Shown piece after piece: positions 9,042-18,313 of a stretch of DNA of 64,000 bases. The stretch is from Limnohabitans sp. 103DPR2. Lineage in GTDB: Bacteria > Pseudomonadota > Gammaproteobacteria > Burkholderiales > Burkholderiaceae_C. The stretch is from contig NZ_CP011834.1 of the NCBI RefSeq assembly GCF_001412575.1, positions 310,001 to 374,000 on the forward strand, in the 5' to 3' direction. How positions within the stretch are numbered: the stretch's first letter is position 1; each line of letters opens with the position of its first letter. A model generated the notes under the pieces. It had not been told where the DNA came from. It did not search any database and saw nothing but the letters and a program-made list of their open reading frames with translations. The position numbers and the translations under genes are program-made.

Positions 9042-10448
9042 TTAAACCCGCTGGGCCAGCTCAATGGCTTTGCCAATGTAGCTGCCAGGCGTCATGGCCA
9101 ACAAGCGATCTTTTTCTTCTTGGGGAATCTCCAAGCCTTTGATCAAGCCATGCAACGCATCAGCCGTTACCGTTTTGCCACGCGTCACTTCTTTCAATTT
9201 CTCGTAAGCGCCTTGCACGCCATAACGGCGCATGACTGTTTGAATGGGCTCGGCCAAGACTTCCCAAGCGGCGTCCAAATCTTGCGCCAAAGCTTCTTCG
9301 TTCAACTCTAACTTTTTCAAGCCGGTCATGAGCGATGCATAGGCCAGCGCCGAGTAACCCAAGGCCACACCCATGTTGCGCAGCACCGTTGAATCCGTGA
9401 GGTCGCGTTGCCAACGGCTGATGGGCAACTTTTCTGACAAGTGTTTCAGCACCGCATTGGCCAAACCCAAATTGCCTTCAGCATTTTCAAAGTCAATGGG
9501 GTTCACTTTGTGCGGCATGGTCGATGAGCCAATCTCGCCTGCTTTGAGGCGTTGCTTGAAGTAACCCAAGCTGACATAACCCCAAATGTCACGCGACAGA
9601 TCGATCAAGATGGTGTTGGTACGCGCCACCGCATCGAACAATTCCGCCATGTAATCGTGCGGTTCAATTTGAATGCTGTAGGGCTGGAACGACAAGCCCA
9701 AACCCCAATGCTCACTGGAGGCACCTGCTTCGTGTGACTCGGGTGTTTCGACCACTGACTTGGAAAAATTCTCCCAGTCAAAGTGGGGCCAAGCCGACAA
9801 GTGCGCGTTGTAATTGCCCACAGCGCCATTCATTTTGGCTTTCAATGGAACAGCTGCAATTTTGTCGCGGGTGCTGCGCAAACGCACAACCACATTGGCC
9901 AACTCTTTGCCGACCGTGGTAGGGCTAGCAGTTTGGCCATGCGTGCGGCTCAGCATGGGAATTGCCGCATACGCGTGCGCCATGCTGCGCAACTGTTCAA
10001 TCACTTCATCTAACGCAGGCAAGATCACTTGCTGTCGTGCGCCTTTGAGTTGCAGGGCATGGCTGGTGTTGTTGATGTCCTCACTGGTGCAAGCAAAATG
10101 CACGAACTCTGATGCTTGTTCAAGTTCGGGACGATCTTTGAATTTGGACTTGATCCAATACTCGACGGCCTTCACATCATGGTTGGTGGTCTTTTCGATG
10201 TCCTTGATGGCCAAAGCATCTTGCTCTGAAAACTGGGTGACCAAGCCTGTGAGGTATCGGCGTGCACCCAAGGACAAAGGTTTGAACTCTTCGAACCCGG
10301 CATCGGACAGCGCAATGAACCAGGCAATTTCAACTTGCACACGGCGGTGCATGTACCCCAGCTCGCTCATGAGCGGGCGCAGTGCGTTGAGCTTGTTGGC
10401 GTAACGGCCATCCAAGGGCGATAGGGCGGAAATAGGAGAAGAAGTCAT
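9042..10448 (-). CDS. purB: Adenylosuccinate lyase
   Basis: 468 residues from the ATG at 10448 (MTSSPISALSPLDGRYANKL); a 41-residue upstream extension of the open frame is not conserved-looking and was dropped. PurB cleaves SAICAR and adenylosuccinate in purine synthesis. The fumarase/aspartase-superfamily signature SSTMPHKVNPIDFENAEGN begins near residue 308, and the catalytic-loop regions around TSEDINNTSHAL and SRTHGQTASPTT are intact. Confidence 0.96.
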   Translation of the reverse strand: MTSSPISALSPLDGRYANKLNALRPLMSELGYMHRRVQVEIAWFIALSDAGFEEFKPLSLGARRYLTGLVTQFSEQDALAIKDIEKTTNHDVKAVEYWIKSKFKDRPELEQASEFVHFACTSEDINNTSHALQLKGARQQVILPALDEVIEQLRSMAHAYAAIPMLSRTHGQTASPTTVGKELANVVVRLRSTRDKIAAVPLKAKMNGAVGNYNAHLSAWPHFDWENFSKSVVETPESHEAGASSEHWGLGLSFQPYSIQIEPHDYMAELFDAVARTNTILIDLSRDIWGYVSLGYFKQRLKAGEIGSSTMPHKVNPIDFENAEGNLGLANAVLKHLSEKLPISRWQRDLTDSTVLRNMGVALGYSALAYASLMTGLKKLELNEEALAQDLDAAWEVLAEPIQTVMRRYGVQGAYEKLKEVTRGKTVTADALHGLIKGLEIPQEEKDRLLAMTPGSYIGKAIELAQRV

Positions 10449-10552
10449 ACACCGATTGTAAGTTCTGACTCTGACAAATGACTGAGCTTGCGATTCCTCT
10501 AGAATGCACGTCAATTCGACTCGCTTTTGACGACTTTTACAAGAACAAACCC

Positions 10553-11167
10553 ATGAAATTGATCGGTTCACCCACCAGCCCTTATGTCCGCAAAGTTTGC
10601 ATCGTGATGGCTGAAAAAAAACTGGACTACCGCATGGTGGCCGAAGACGTGTGGTCGGCCAACACCACCATTCACGCCTCCAACCCTCTGGGCAAGGTGC
10701 CTTGCTTGGTCTTGGAAGGCGGCGAAGCCGTGTTTGATTCCCGCGTCATTGTGGAGTATTTGGACACTTTGTCGCCTGTTGGCAAACTGATCCCCGTCAA
10801 TGGCCGTGAACGCGCCGAAGTGAAAACTTGGGAGGCTTTGGCCGATGGTTTGCTAGATGCCGCTTTGCTGGCACGCATGGAAGCCGTCTGGCCACATCGC
10901 CTTCCTGAACAGCGCAGCCAGCCATGGATTGACCGCCAATTGCACAAGATTTCTGAATCACTGCGCGCCATGTCACACGGTCTGGCCGACAAGCCTTACT
11001 GCTCGGGTGCACATCTGAGCTTGTCTGACATTGCGGTGGGTTGTGCGCTGGGGTATTTGGACTTCCGCTTTCCTGCCACTCAATGGCGCGACACTTATCC
11101 CAATTTGGACAAGCTGTACGCCAAGTTGATGCAACGCCAAAGTTTCATTGACAGCGTCCCAGCTTAA
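10553..11167 (+). CDS. Glutathione S-transferase family protein
   Basis: 204 residues from the ATG at 10553 (MKLIGSPTSPYVRKVCIVM). The N-terminal thioredoxin-like domain (1-80) has the glutathione-binding loop (SNPLGKVPCLV and FDSRVIVEYLD); the helical C-terminal domain follows. SPTSPYVRK at the catalytic position is typical of the YibF-like subgroup. A longer upstream frame exists but lacks family features. Divergent from purB and convergent with the SnoaL-like gene. Confidence 0.92.
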   Translation: MKLIGSPTSPYVRKVCIVMAEKKLDYRMVAEDVWSANTTIHASNPLGKVPCLVLEGGEAVFDSRVIVEYLDTLSPVGKLIPVNGRERAEVKTWEALADGLLDAALLARMEAVWPHRLPEQRSQPWIDRQLHKISESLRAMSHGLADKPYCSGAHLSLSDIAVGCALGYLDFRFPATQWRDTYPNLDKLYAKLMQRQSFIDSVPA

Positions 11168-11188
11168 GTCGAGCGCTGCCGACTGTAG

Positions 11189-11220
11189 GGCCAACAGGGT
11201 TTAACTGTTGGCCTGTTTTT
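11189..11220. terminator. Terminator between the convergent GST and SnoaL-like genes
   Basis: Stem GGCCAACAG / CTGTTGGCC (9 bp), loop GGTTTAA, followed by TGTTTTTT on the plus strand. Its right arm overlaps the final codons of the minus-strand SnoaL-like gene. Confidence 0.85.
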
Positions 11221-11635
11221 TCAGCCACCGCATCAAAGCGCCAACCCACGGCAGCTTCTCATAAAGTTCCTCAGCAGCATCCCAATAATCGCGGTGCAAG
11301 CTGATGCGTTGGTCTGCATCGAGTACCAAATGGCTGGTGCCCAACACCACTTGTTCGGTCTGCGTATCAAAGCGCTTGAAACGAAAGCGAAATTCCCACG
11401 TCAAAAACGCCTGATCGCCATCGACCACTTGGCCCGTGATGACAAAGCGCGGTTGCGTCAATGACGCAAACATGTGCGCAAAGATGGTCTCTATGGCGGG
11501 CACACCGGTCACGTCATTGAAGGGATCCTTGAAGCGCGCGGTGGCGCTGTAAAACGCGTTCAGTTCACTCACACTTTGCGGTGTGAGAGTTTCAAAGTAG
11601 TTGGCTATTTGTTCAAAGCGCTGACGCGAGTTCAT
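11201..11635 (-). CDS. SnoaL/NTF2-like small protein (end of lipid-modification operon)
   Basis: 144 residues from the ATG at 11635 (MNSRQRFEQIANYFETL). The pattern AFYSATARFKDPFNDVTG, then FITGQVVDGDQAFLTWEFRF and DYWDAAEELY is that of the SnoaL-like cone-fold proteins of the nuclear transport factor 2 superfamily. Such a gene is a regular member of the cyclopropane-synthase/DUF1365/FAD-oxidoreductase cluster. Its start is 2 nt from the stop of the upstream SDR gene. Catalytic role unknown. Confidence 0.8.
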   Translation of the reverse strand: MNSRQRFEQIANYFETLTPQSVSELNAFYSATARFKDPFNDVTGVPAIETIFAHMFASLTQPRFVITGQVVDGDQAFLTWEFRFRFKRFDTQTEQVVLGTSHLVLDADQRISLHRDYWDAAEELYEKLPWVGALMRWLKKQANS

Positions 11636-11637
11636 GG

Positions 11638-12501
11638 TCACAGTCCTGTAAATCGGCGTACCAAAGCGAAGTACATGCGATAGGGTAACAGGCGCAGCAA
11701 CTTCAACCACAGCGTAAATCGTTTGGGAAAGTGAATGTCAAACAAACCCTCTGCCCAACCTTGCAGCATGGCTTTGGCCGCATCTTCGGGCGACATCAAG
11801 GCGGGCATTTGGAAATTGTTTTGTGCGGTCAGTGGTGTAGCGACAAAGCCCGGGTTGATGAGGCTGACGCCAATGCCTTTGTCTTGCAAATCCATGTACA
11901 TGGTTTCTGCCAAATGCGTGACCGCTGCTTTGGTGGGACCATAGGCCAAACCGTTGGGCAAGCCACGCCAGCCCGCCACGCTGCTGACCACACTGACATG
12001 GCCAAAGCCCTGTTGCAGCAAGACCGGCAACGCTGCATCGAGCACTCTCAGCAAACCGTTGTAGTTCACTTCCTGGTGGCGCAACATGTCGGTCAAATCG
12101 AATTCTGTTGCACGGTGCGCGCGGTAATGTCCGGCACAGTAAAGCACCATGTCCAAAGGTCCCAGCGCGGCCACTTGACGCATGGCATCACGCACTTGCA
12201 AGGCATCCGTCACGTCTAGGGGCAGCAGCGTGAGCGCTTGACCTTGTTGTTGAGATTGTTCGGCCCAGACAGACACCACGCCTAAATCACGCGCGGAAAT
12301 GACCACGTTGGCACCCGCTGCATGCAAAGCTTTGGCACACGCCAAACCAATGCCACTAGAAGCACCGATCAACCACACACGTTTGCCTTGCCACTGAGCC
12401 ATGGGTGGGTTCAAAGGCGCACCCCATCGACGTTTGACGCGGCTTTTGAGGGACTGAACGGGCACCGTGTCTTGCCCTGCTTTTGCAACATCCAGGTTCA
12501 T
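11638..12501 (-). CDS. Short-chain dehydrogenase/reductase
   Basis: 287 residues. NAD(P)-binding GASSGIGLACAKAL, the YCAGHY segment (NNAG position), Ser in SVVSSVAGW and the YGPTK catalytic Tyr-Lys are all present, so a classical SDR. About 33 extra N-terminal residues precede the nucleotide fold. Its ATG overlaps the TGA of the DUF3833 gene by 4 bases (ATGA). Substrate unknown; the operon suggests a lipid or fatty-acid derived compound. Confidence 0.9.
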   Translation of the reverse strand: MNLDVAKAGQDTVPVQSLKSRVKRRWGAPLNPPMAQWQGKRVWLIGASSGIGLACAKALHAAGANVVISARDLGVVSVWAEQSQQQGQALTLLPLDVTDALQVRDAMRQVAALGPLDMVLYCAGHYRAHRATEFDLTDMLRHQEVNYNGLLRVLDAALPVLLQQGFGHVSVVSSVAGWRGLPNGLAYGPTKAAVTHLAETMYMDLQDKGIGVSLINPGFVATPLTAQNNFQMPALMSPEDAAKAMLQGWAEGLFDIHFPKRFTLWLKLLRLLPYRMYFALVRRFTGL

Positions 12502-13112
12502 GACACACGACCCGAGGCGTTGGGAACTCGGCGTTTGAATGACAAGGTGACTTCACCCAAGGTCACACCCCATTTGCGCATCACTGCTTTGTTCATCATG
12601 ACTTGCTCGTCCATGAGGTACATCCAGTCGTCAAATTGCACTTCCCAAACCGTGCCATCGACGGGCAGGGCCAAGGTGTATTGCCAGCGGAAGGTGTTGC
12701 CACTCACCCCACCAGCGGCCATCCCCACCACATCGTCAGCGCGGCCTTCATAGCGGCCATTCGGCAAAGCTTTCAATTTCCAAATGCGCCGTTGTTGGGT
12801 GCCATCAGAGTAGGTGAAGGCCTCGTCTAAAACACCTTCATCGCCTTGCCATTGGCAGTCCATCACCACTTTGAAGCGTTTCACCACGCGGCCTGAACGG
12901 TCGGTGAAAACACCCCAAGCATCGACGATGCCATTGAAGTAGGTTCGCAAATCAAGCACGGGCGTTTGCGCTGCGTAGTCGGACAATTGGGGGCCTGCAC
13001 AACCTGACAAAAGTCCGGCCCCAGCACTCAACGCAGCCAAGCCCGATGTGCGCAAAAGCAGCGGGGCAGCGACGCCTTGAGAAACACGCTTGAGATACTG
13101 TCGTCTGTTCAT
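12498..13112 (-). CDS. DUF3833 lipoprotein
   Basis: 204 residues. The N-terminus has a twin-arginine-like start (NRRQYLKRV) and a hydrophobic segment ending in LLSGC, a lipobox with Cys near residue 38, so it is predicted to be a lipidated periplasmic protein. The body (LDLRTYFNGIVDAWGVFTDR, FQFDD-type strands, DDWMYLMDE) matches DUF3833. Function unknown, but DUF3833 genes recur in this operon type. ATGA overlaps join it to genes on both sides. Confidence 0.85.
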   Translation of the reverse strand: MNRRQYLKRVSQGVAAPLLLRTSGLAALSAGAGLLSGCAGPQLSDYAAQTPVLDLRTYFNGIVDAWGVFTDRSGRVVKRFKVVMDCQWQGDEGVLDEAFTYSDGTQQRRIWKLKALPNGRYEGRADDVVGMAAGGVSGNTFRWQYTLALPVDGTVWEVQFDDWMYLMDEQVMMNKAVMRKWGVTLGEVTLSFKRRVPNASGRVS

Positions 13113-14410
13113 AAGTTACCCCTTGATGTCAGCGAAGTGGCTGACGGTTGAATCCAAAAATAAAACAACGCGGCAACGGCACCGGTTTTCAAAACGCAAG
13201 GCAACACGCCATAGGCGAGGGACAGTGCATGCAAGCCTTCGGCACTTCGCGCACCCGGGGCATAGCCCCAACTGGCCAAAAGTGGCAAGCACAGGCCCGC
13301 TGCCAACGCCAAATTGAATTTGCTGATGAGGTTCCACCAGCCCAAATACAAGCCCTCGGCTTCGCCCCGGTGACCTAAGTGATCAATGACGCGATTGAGC
13401 AAAGCACCAGGCACCACCATGTCTGCCCCTAAGGCAATGCCCGAAGCGACGCACACACCAAGAAACAACAGTTCATCACCTGGGCCTAAAAAACTGACGC
13501 TGGCAAAACTGACAATGGCCATCAACATGCCAACACCCCATGTTTTGGGCAAGCCCCGTTGGCGAATCAACTTCAACCAAACCGGCAAAGACACCACGCC
13601 GGCCATGAAGTAGGCGCCTAAAAACCACGGCGCAATGTCTGATGACGCCTGTATTTGGTCTTCTACAAAAAACATCACCAAGCTGGCAGGAACAGCGCTG
13701 GCAATGCCGTTGAGCATGAACACAGCCAAGAGTTTTAAAAACAAACTTTGACGAATCGGCAAGGCCATGGCATTGGCTGTGGGCGATGCGGCTTCGCTGG
13801 ACAACACAGGTACATTGGCTTGAAACACCCGAGACCATGCCCACAAACCCACGAGCAATGAGGCTCCCAAAAAGATGCTGGTCGTCTGCCAGCCTGCCAA
13901 AGCAGGAAGCAGCGACGCCAACACCACGCCCACCAAGCCGGCCGCTTCACGCCAAGCGATCACGCGGCCTTGTTGCAAAGCATCGCCGCCCAAACGTGTT
14001 GCCCAGGCCTGGTGAAGAATGCTCAAACCACTGTAGGTGAGGTGACACAAACTGACAAACACCGCGACCCAGGCCACATAGCCTGACGTGGAAGCAAACA
14101 GTGGCGGGAAAAACAAGGCGACAAAAGACACCAACAGCAAAGCGGCCAAAGCAAAGGCAGCAGTACCGACGGCTTGATTGGACTTGGCATACAGCACATC
14201 GCTGATGCGCCCCATCCATGGGTCGATGAAAGCGTCCAACAAACGACTGATCAACAAAACAAGACCGAGGGTGGTCAAAGGGACCGCGTAGTGTGTGGCG
14301 TATGCGTGTGGCAAGTTGACGTACATGGGCAAAGCCACAAACGACAAAGGCAAAGCCAGCAGGCCATAGGATGCGCCCGTTGTCTGTGCGGCACGCGATG
14401 TCTCACTCAT
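13109..14410 (-). CDS. MFS transporter of the GPH/MelB-like type
   Basis: 433 residues, about 12 transmembrane segments. The early loop LISRLLDAFIDPWMGRISD matches the glycoside-pentoside-hexuronide/cation symporter branch, and the family member occurs in the same gene cluster in other bacteria. Substrate unknown; export or flipping of a lipid precursor is one possibility given the neighbours. Start and stop codons overlap neighbours by ATGA. Confidence 0.88.
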   Translation of the reverse strand: MSETSRAAQTTGASYGLLALPLSFVALPMYVNLPHAYATHYAVPLTTLGLVLLISRLLDAFIDPWMGRISDVLYAKSNQAVGTAAFALAALLLVSFVALFFPPLFASTSGYVAWVAVFVSLCHLTYSGLSILHQAWATRLGGDALQQGRVIAWREAAGLVGVVLASLLPALAGWQTTSIFLGASLLVGLWAWSRVFQANVPVLSSEAASPTANAMALPIRQSLFLKLLAVFMLNGIASAVPASLVMFFVEDQIQASSDIAPWFLGAYFMAGVVSLPVWLKLIRQRGLPKTWGVGMLMAIVSFASVSFLGPGDELLFLGVCVASGIALGADMVVPGALLNRVIDHLGHRGEAEGLYLGWWNLISKFNLALAAGLCLPLLASWGYAPGARSAEGLHALSLAYGVLPCVLKTGAVAALFYFWIQPSATSLTSRGNL

Positions 14411-14940
14411 AAGCCGTTGATCCAGGCTTGTCGAATGGCGGGTGCTGATGTGGCCTCATGCAGCCAGATGCCAAAAAAAAGCTTGGCAAATTGTGGGTCG
14501 GTGATGGCACCCAAACGTTTTTGTTGAAACCAAAATTCAGCACCTTCGTTGGGCTTGTAGAACCCCATCAAACGGTCACCAGGGCGAACATTAGGAAAAA
14601 TATCGGTCATGGCCTTGAGCCATTCTTTCTCTTGTGCCGCATTGATGCTGCCTAACTTGCGCATCTCGTCCATCGAGCGCTTGGCAATGGCCACCCCTTC
14701 AAAATTGCGAAGGTATGACAGCTCCAAAACGAACGGCGAAGCCGTGTACTGCTGCACCGAAAAACCAGGCGAGGTCCATAAACGGGCATCGTAAATCTCG
14801 AAGCCCCAAAATTGATAGCGCTGAGTGCTTGAAGGTTTCGCGCCTGGCAATATCGTTTCGTTGGCAGCGGCCATGGCGCTCACGTTGCTGAGCACCACCA
14901 CCAACAAGATCTGCCATAAACGACATTGCAGGATGTTCAT
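14407..14940 (-). CDS. Periplasmic chalcone-isomerase-like protein
   Basis: 177 residues with a cleavable signal peptide (about 1-26). The sequence FWGFEIYDARLWTSPGF, then FVLELSYLRNFEGVAIAKRSMDEM and FPNVRPGDRL is that of the bacterial chalcone-isomerase-like family. These are thought to bind fatty-acid-like ligands rather than flavonoids. It is 1 nt from the methyltransferase gene upstream and overlaps the MFS gene downstream. Confidence 0.85.
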   Translation of the reverse strand: MNILQCRLWQILLVVVLSNVSAMAAANETILPGAKPSSTQRYQFWGFEIYDARLWTSPGFSVQQYTASPFVLELSYLRNFEGVAIAKRSMDEMRKLGSINAAQEKEWLKAMTDIFPNVRPGDRLMGFYKPNEGAEFWFQQKRLGAITDPQFAKLFFGIWLHEATSAPAIRQAWINGL

Positions 14941-14941
14941 A

Positions 14942-16165
14942 TCAGCCTGGCTTTTTCAATGTGAACTGAATCACATCGGTGTTGGCTTCATCGAAAGCGG
15001 CTTCGCAATAGGCCAAATAAAACTCCCAAGTGCGAATGAATGCGGTGTCAAAGCCCAAGGTCAACACCTGCGCCTCATGGGCCAAGAAGTCATGTCGCCA
15101 ACGACGCAAAGTTTCGGCGTAATCGGGACCAAACTTCAACTCATCGACCACTTCCAAGCCTGCCAAGCGCGCTTGTCTTCTGAACTCAGAAGGACTGGGC
15201 AAGCAGCCGCCCGGGAAAATATATTGCTGAATAAAGTCAGTTGATTTGACGTAACGGTCAAACAACGCGTCGTCGATCACAATGCTTTGAATGCAGGCCT
15301 TGCCGCCTGGCTTCAACATCTTGCTAACCGTTTGGAAATAAGTCGGCCAGTATTCTTGGCCGACCGCCTCGATCATTTCAATAGAGCACACAGCGTCATA
15401 GGGACCATCGTCAATGTCGCGATAGTCTTGCAAACGCAAATCCGCTTGTTCTGCTTTGCCATTCCATTTCATGCGCGCATTGGCAAAAGCCAATTGTTCG
15501 GTCGACAAGGTCACACCGGTCACATGTGCGCCCATTTCCAGGGTGGCCATTTCGGCCAAAGCACCCCAACCACATCCGATTTCCAAAACGCGAGAGCCCG
15601 CAGTGACATCCGTGGCTTGCAAAGCGCGGCGCACTTTGGCGTTTTGTGCCGCTTGCATGCTGCGGCTGAAATCGCCCTCAAACAATGCGGACGAGTAATT
15701 CATGGTGCCATCCAACCACAATTCGTAAAACGCATTGCCCAGGTCGTAGTGGGCGTGGATGTTTTTGCGGCTGTTGGCTTTGTGGTTGCGATTGAGCAAA
15801 TGCTTGACGCGGTAGATCATGCGACCCCACCAAGAGCCATAAATCAAATCTTCCACAACGCGGCGATTTTGAATCATGACGCGCAACAAATCACTCAAGG
15901 CGGGCGTGGTCCAATCCCCAGCAATGTAGGTTTCCGCAAAACCAATGTCGCCCGATTTCATGCTGGCCAAAAAAACATTCCAGTTGCGCAAGCTGATGGC
16001 GGCATGGGGCATTGCACCATTGCCATAAACTTTCGAGCTTCGATCGGGGAACTGAACGGTCAAGGTGCCGTGCTCCATTTTTTCAAGCAACTGAAGCACA
16101 CGGCGCGCGGCCATGGGTGCAGACTGGATGGCCATCGATGTGCTGGAAGACGTGGTGGAGTTCAT
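14942..16165 (-). CDS. Cyclopropane-fatty-acyl-phospholipid synthase family methyltransferase
   Basis: 407 residues. SAM-binding motif LEIGCGWGALAEMA near residues 195-208 and the family segments YDLGNAFYELWLD, MNYSSALFEGD, CSIEMIEAVGQEYW and FIQQYIFPGGCLPS are intact. Members of this family methylate unsaturated acyl chains of membrane phospholipids, giving cyclopropane or methylated fatty acids. In this operon context it resembles the enzymes of furan or branched fatty-acid synthesis more than the stationary-phase Cfa enzyme; that is inference. Confidence 0.93.
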   Translation of the reverse strand: MNSTTSSSTSMAIQSAPMAARRVLQLLEKMEHGTLTVQFPDRSSKVYGNGAMPHAAISLRNWNVFLASMKSGDIGFAETYIAGDWTTPALSDLLRVMIQNRRVVEDLIYGSWWGRMIYRVKHLLNRNHKANSRKNIHAHYDLGNAFYELWLDGTMNYSSALFEGDFSRSMQAAQNAKVRRALQATDVTAGSRVLEIGCGWGALAEMATLEMGAHVTGVTLSTEQLAFANARMKWNGKAEQADLRLQDYRDIDDGPYDAVCSIEMIEAVGQEYWPTYFQTVSKMLKPGGKACIQSIVIDDALFDRYVKSTDFIQQYIFPGGCLPSPSEFRRQARLAGLEVVDELKFGPDYAETLRRWRHDFLAHEAQVLTLGFDTAFIRTWEFYLAYCEAAFDEANTDVIQFTLKKPG

Positions 16166-16167
16166 GT

Positions 16168-16998
16168 TCAGCGAGATTTAGAAGTGAAGGTTGAAGCCGC
16201 TTGACCACGCGTGACAAATTGCGTGGGGGGCGCGGGTTTGTGAAAAAAAGGAACTTTCTTGAACCAGAGCAACAAGGCGTGCCAATGAATGCGCAACATC
16301 ACGGCCAGAGTCCAAAGGGGATAGCGCCAAAAAGTGTTTCGAATTTCGCTGGGACTTGCGTCCACCAACTTGCCACTTTGACTGGTTTGAATCAAAGGGC
16401 CGTCTTCATTGCTGTGGTCAACTCGCGCAACAATGCGCTCCACGCCGTTTTGAAGGGTTCGCATGAACCTGAATTGGTAATGCCCTGAGACCTTGCAAAA
16501 GGGTGAGACATGAAACACCTTGTCTGCAAGCGCCGAGACACCCCACTTGGGCTCTTGCAACAAATAGCAGTGTCGCTCGCCAAAGGTGTTGTGGACCTCG
16601 GCCACGATCGCGGCCAAACTGTTGTCTTGTCGATGGCAGTACCAAAAACTGACGGGCTTGAAGGTGTAGCCCAAGACGCGCGGAAATGTTTGAAGCCAAA
16701 TTTCGCCGTCCGCGTCTTGCACATTGGCTTCGGCCAACAAAGACTCCAGCCAAGCCAAAGCACCGCCTTGCTCAGGCAATCGACCATCACCATGGTCGAC
16801 GTCGTGAAACGACATCAGGCCTGCTCGGTTGATGGGAAAAGCCAAGGCTTTTGCAGCCTCTGGATTGCTTAGCACCGATTGAAGGTGGCGCATGGGCAAC
16901 ATCACAAAATAAGCCGCATAGTCAAAGGCATGGCGGGCCGGGCGTAAACGCACGTGCCTGATCTGGCCATGTCCAATGCTGATGTGGGCAGTTGTCAT
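16168..16998 (-). CDS. DUF1365 protein
   Basis: 276 residues. The pattern IGHGQIRHVRLRPARHAFDY at the start, LGYTFKPVSFWYCH, AIVAEVHNTFGERHCYLL and VSPFCKVSGHYQFRF is typical of DUF1365, which nearly always sits between a cyclopropane synthase and an FAD oxidoreductase gene. No biochemical function is firmly known. Its ATG overlaps the TGA of the oxidoreductase gene. Confidence 0.93.
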   Translation of the reverse strand: MTTAHISIGHGQIRHVRLRPARHAFDYAAYFVMLPMRHLQSVLSNPEAAKALAFPINRAGLMSFHDVDHGDGRLPEQGGALAWLESLLAEANVQDADGEIWLQTFPRVLGYTFKPVSFWYCHRQDNSLAAIVAEVHNTFGERHCYLLQEPKWGVSALADKVFHVSPFCKVSGHYQFRFMRTLQNGVERIVARVDHSNEDGPLIQTSQSGKLVDASPSEIRNTFWRYPLWTLAVMLRIHWHALLLWFKKVPFFHKPAPPTQFVTRGQAASTFTSKSR

Positions 16999-18308
16999 GC
17001 GTGAACTTTCAGCAGCAACTCTCTGGCCACAGCCAACCCAGACTTCAAACCGTCTTCATGAAAACCATAGCCCAACCAAGCACCGGCATACCATGTGTGC
17101 TGCTGGCCTTGAATTCGGTGGATGTGTTGTTGCGCGTCAATGGCGGCCAAATCGAACACCGGATGTGCATAGTCAAACGTGCGAATGACTTTGCTGGAAT
17201 CGATGGCTTGCGCCGGATTGAGTGACACCACAACGGCTTGCTCGTATGGCAAGGGCTGCAGTTTGTTCAACAAGTAATGCAAACAAACGCGTGCGCTTTC
17301 TTGGTCTTCGCTTTCGGCGCGTGCATAATTCCACGCGGCCCATGCTTTGCGGCGAGTCGGCAGCACGCTGTCGTCGGTGTGCAATACGGCCACATTGTCT
17401 TGATAGCGAATGGCTGACAAATACTGCGTTTCTTCTGCAGAGGGCGTGCGCAGCATGCGCAAGGCTTGATCGGAGTGTGTACAAATGACCACTTCATCAA
17501 AACGCTCTGCAGCCCCTTGCGTCACCACTCGAACGCCTTGCGCATCTCGTTCAATGAGTTGCACGGGGGTGTTCAAACGCTTGTCGTTGATGTCCCTGAC
17601 TATTTTCTGCACGTAGTTGCGAGAGCCGCCCGTGACCGTGAACCACCGCGGCCTGTTGCTGATTTGCAGCAGGCCATGGTTGTGGCAAAACCGAATCATG
17701 GTGGCCACTGGGAAGGCCAGCATTTGATCCGTGGGGCAACTCCAAATACAACCCATCATGGGCAAGAAATACCAATTTTGGAAAGCCTTGCCAAACTGAT
17801 GCTGCTTTAAAAATTCCGACAAAGGTTGGCGCAGTGCGGACTCGGTTTGCTGTTGTGCAATGTGCGTGCACAACTTGTTAAAGCGCAGCACATCCAACAA
17901 CATTTTGTAAAACTCGGGGCGCGCCAAATTTCGGCGCTGTGCAAAGACCGTGTCTAAATTGCTGCCACTCCACTCCAAGGACTCGTTGCCCCAAGCCTTG
18001 GGTGCTTGCACTGAAAAAGACATGTCAGACAAGGACGTCTCGACACCCAACTCTGCAAACAGATTGATCAGGTTGGGATAGGTTCTTTCGTTGAATACCA
18101 AAAACCCGGTGTCGACGCCATGCGTGACCATGCCTGCGGCCGTAGGCAAACTGATGTCAACGGTATTGGCGTGTCCACCAAAGTAATCACCCGCTTCAAA
18201 CAGCGTGACCTCGGCTTGTCCTTTTAAGCTGTGTGCAACGGCCAAGCCCGAGATGCCTGAGCCGACAACGGCAATTTTTTTGTACTTCAAGATGTCAGAC
18301 TTTCGCAA
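16995..18308 (-). CDS. FAD-dependent amine-oxidase-like oxidoreductase
   Basis: 437 residues. FAD-binding dinucleotide motif VVGSGISGLAVAHSL near residues 14-28, then FEAGDYFGGHANTVDI, and the C-terminal QHTWYAGAWLGYGFHEDG close the family pattern of predicted NAD/FAD-binding proteins partnered with DUF1365. Relatives are proposed to desaturate or oxidise membrane-bound fatty acyl chains (UfaD-like). Starts 5 bp downstream of the glutathione peroxidase gene's stop. Confidence 0.92.
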   Translation of the reverse strand: MRKSDILKYKKIAVVGSGISGLAVAHSLKGQAEVTLFEAGDYFGGHANTVDISLPTAAGMVTHGVDTGFLVFNERTYPNLINLFAELGVETSLSDMSFSVQAPKAWGNESLEWSGSNLDTVFAQRRNLARPEFYKMLLDVLRFNKLCTHIAQQQTESALRQPLSEFLKQHQFGKAFQNWYFLPMMGCIWSCPTDQMLAFPVATMIRFCHNHGLLQISNRPRWFTVTGGSRNYVQKIVRDINDKRLNTPVQLIERDAQGVRVVTQGAAERFDEVVICTHSDQALRMLRTPSAEETQYLSAIRYQDNVAVLHTDDSVLPTRRKAWAAWNYARAESEDQESARVCLHYLLNKLQPLPYEQAVVVSLNPAQAIDSSKVIRTFDYAHPVFDLAAIDAQQHIHRIQGQQHTWYAGAWLGYGFHEDGLKSGLAVARELLLKVHA

Positions 18309-18313
18309 TCAAT

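Noticed and set aside
15287..16204. 305-codon open frame on the plus strand
   Set aside because: Antisense shadow of the cyclopropane-synthase-like gene with no start signal or recognisable domain.
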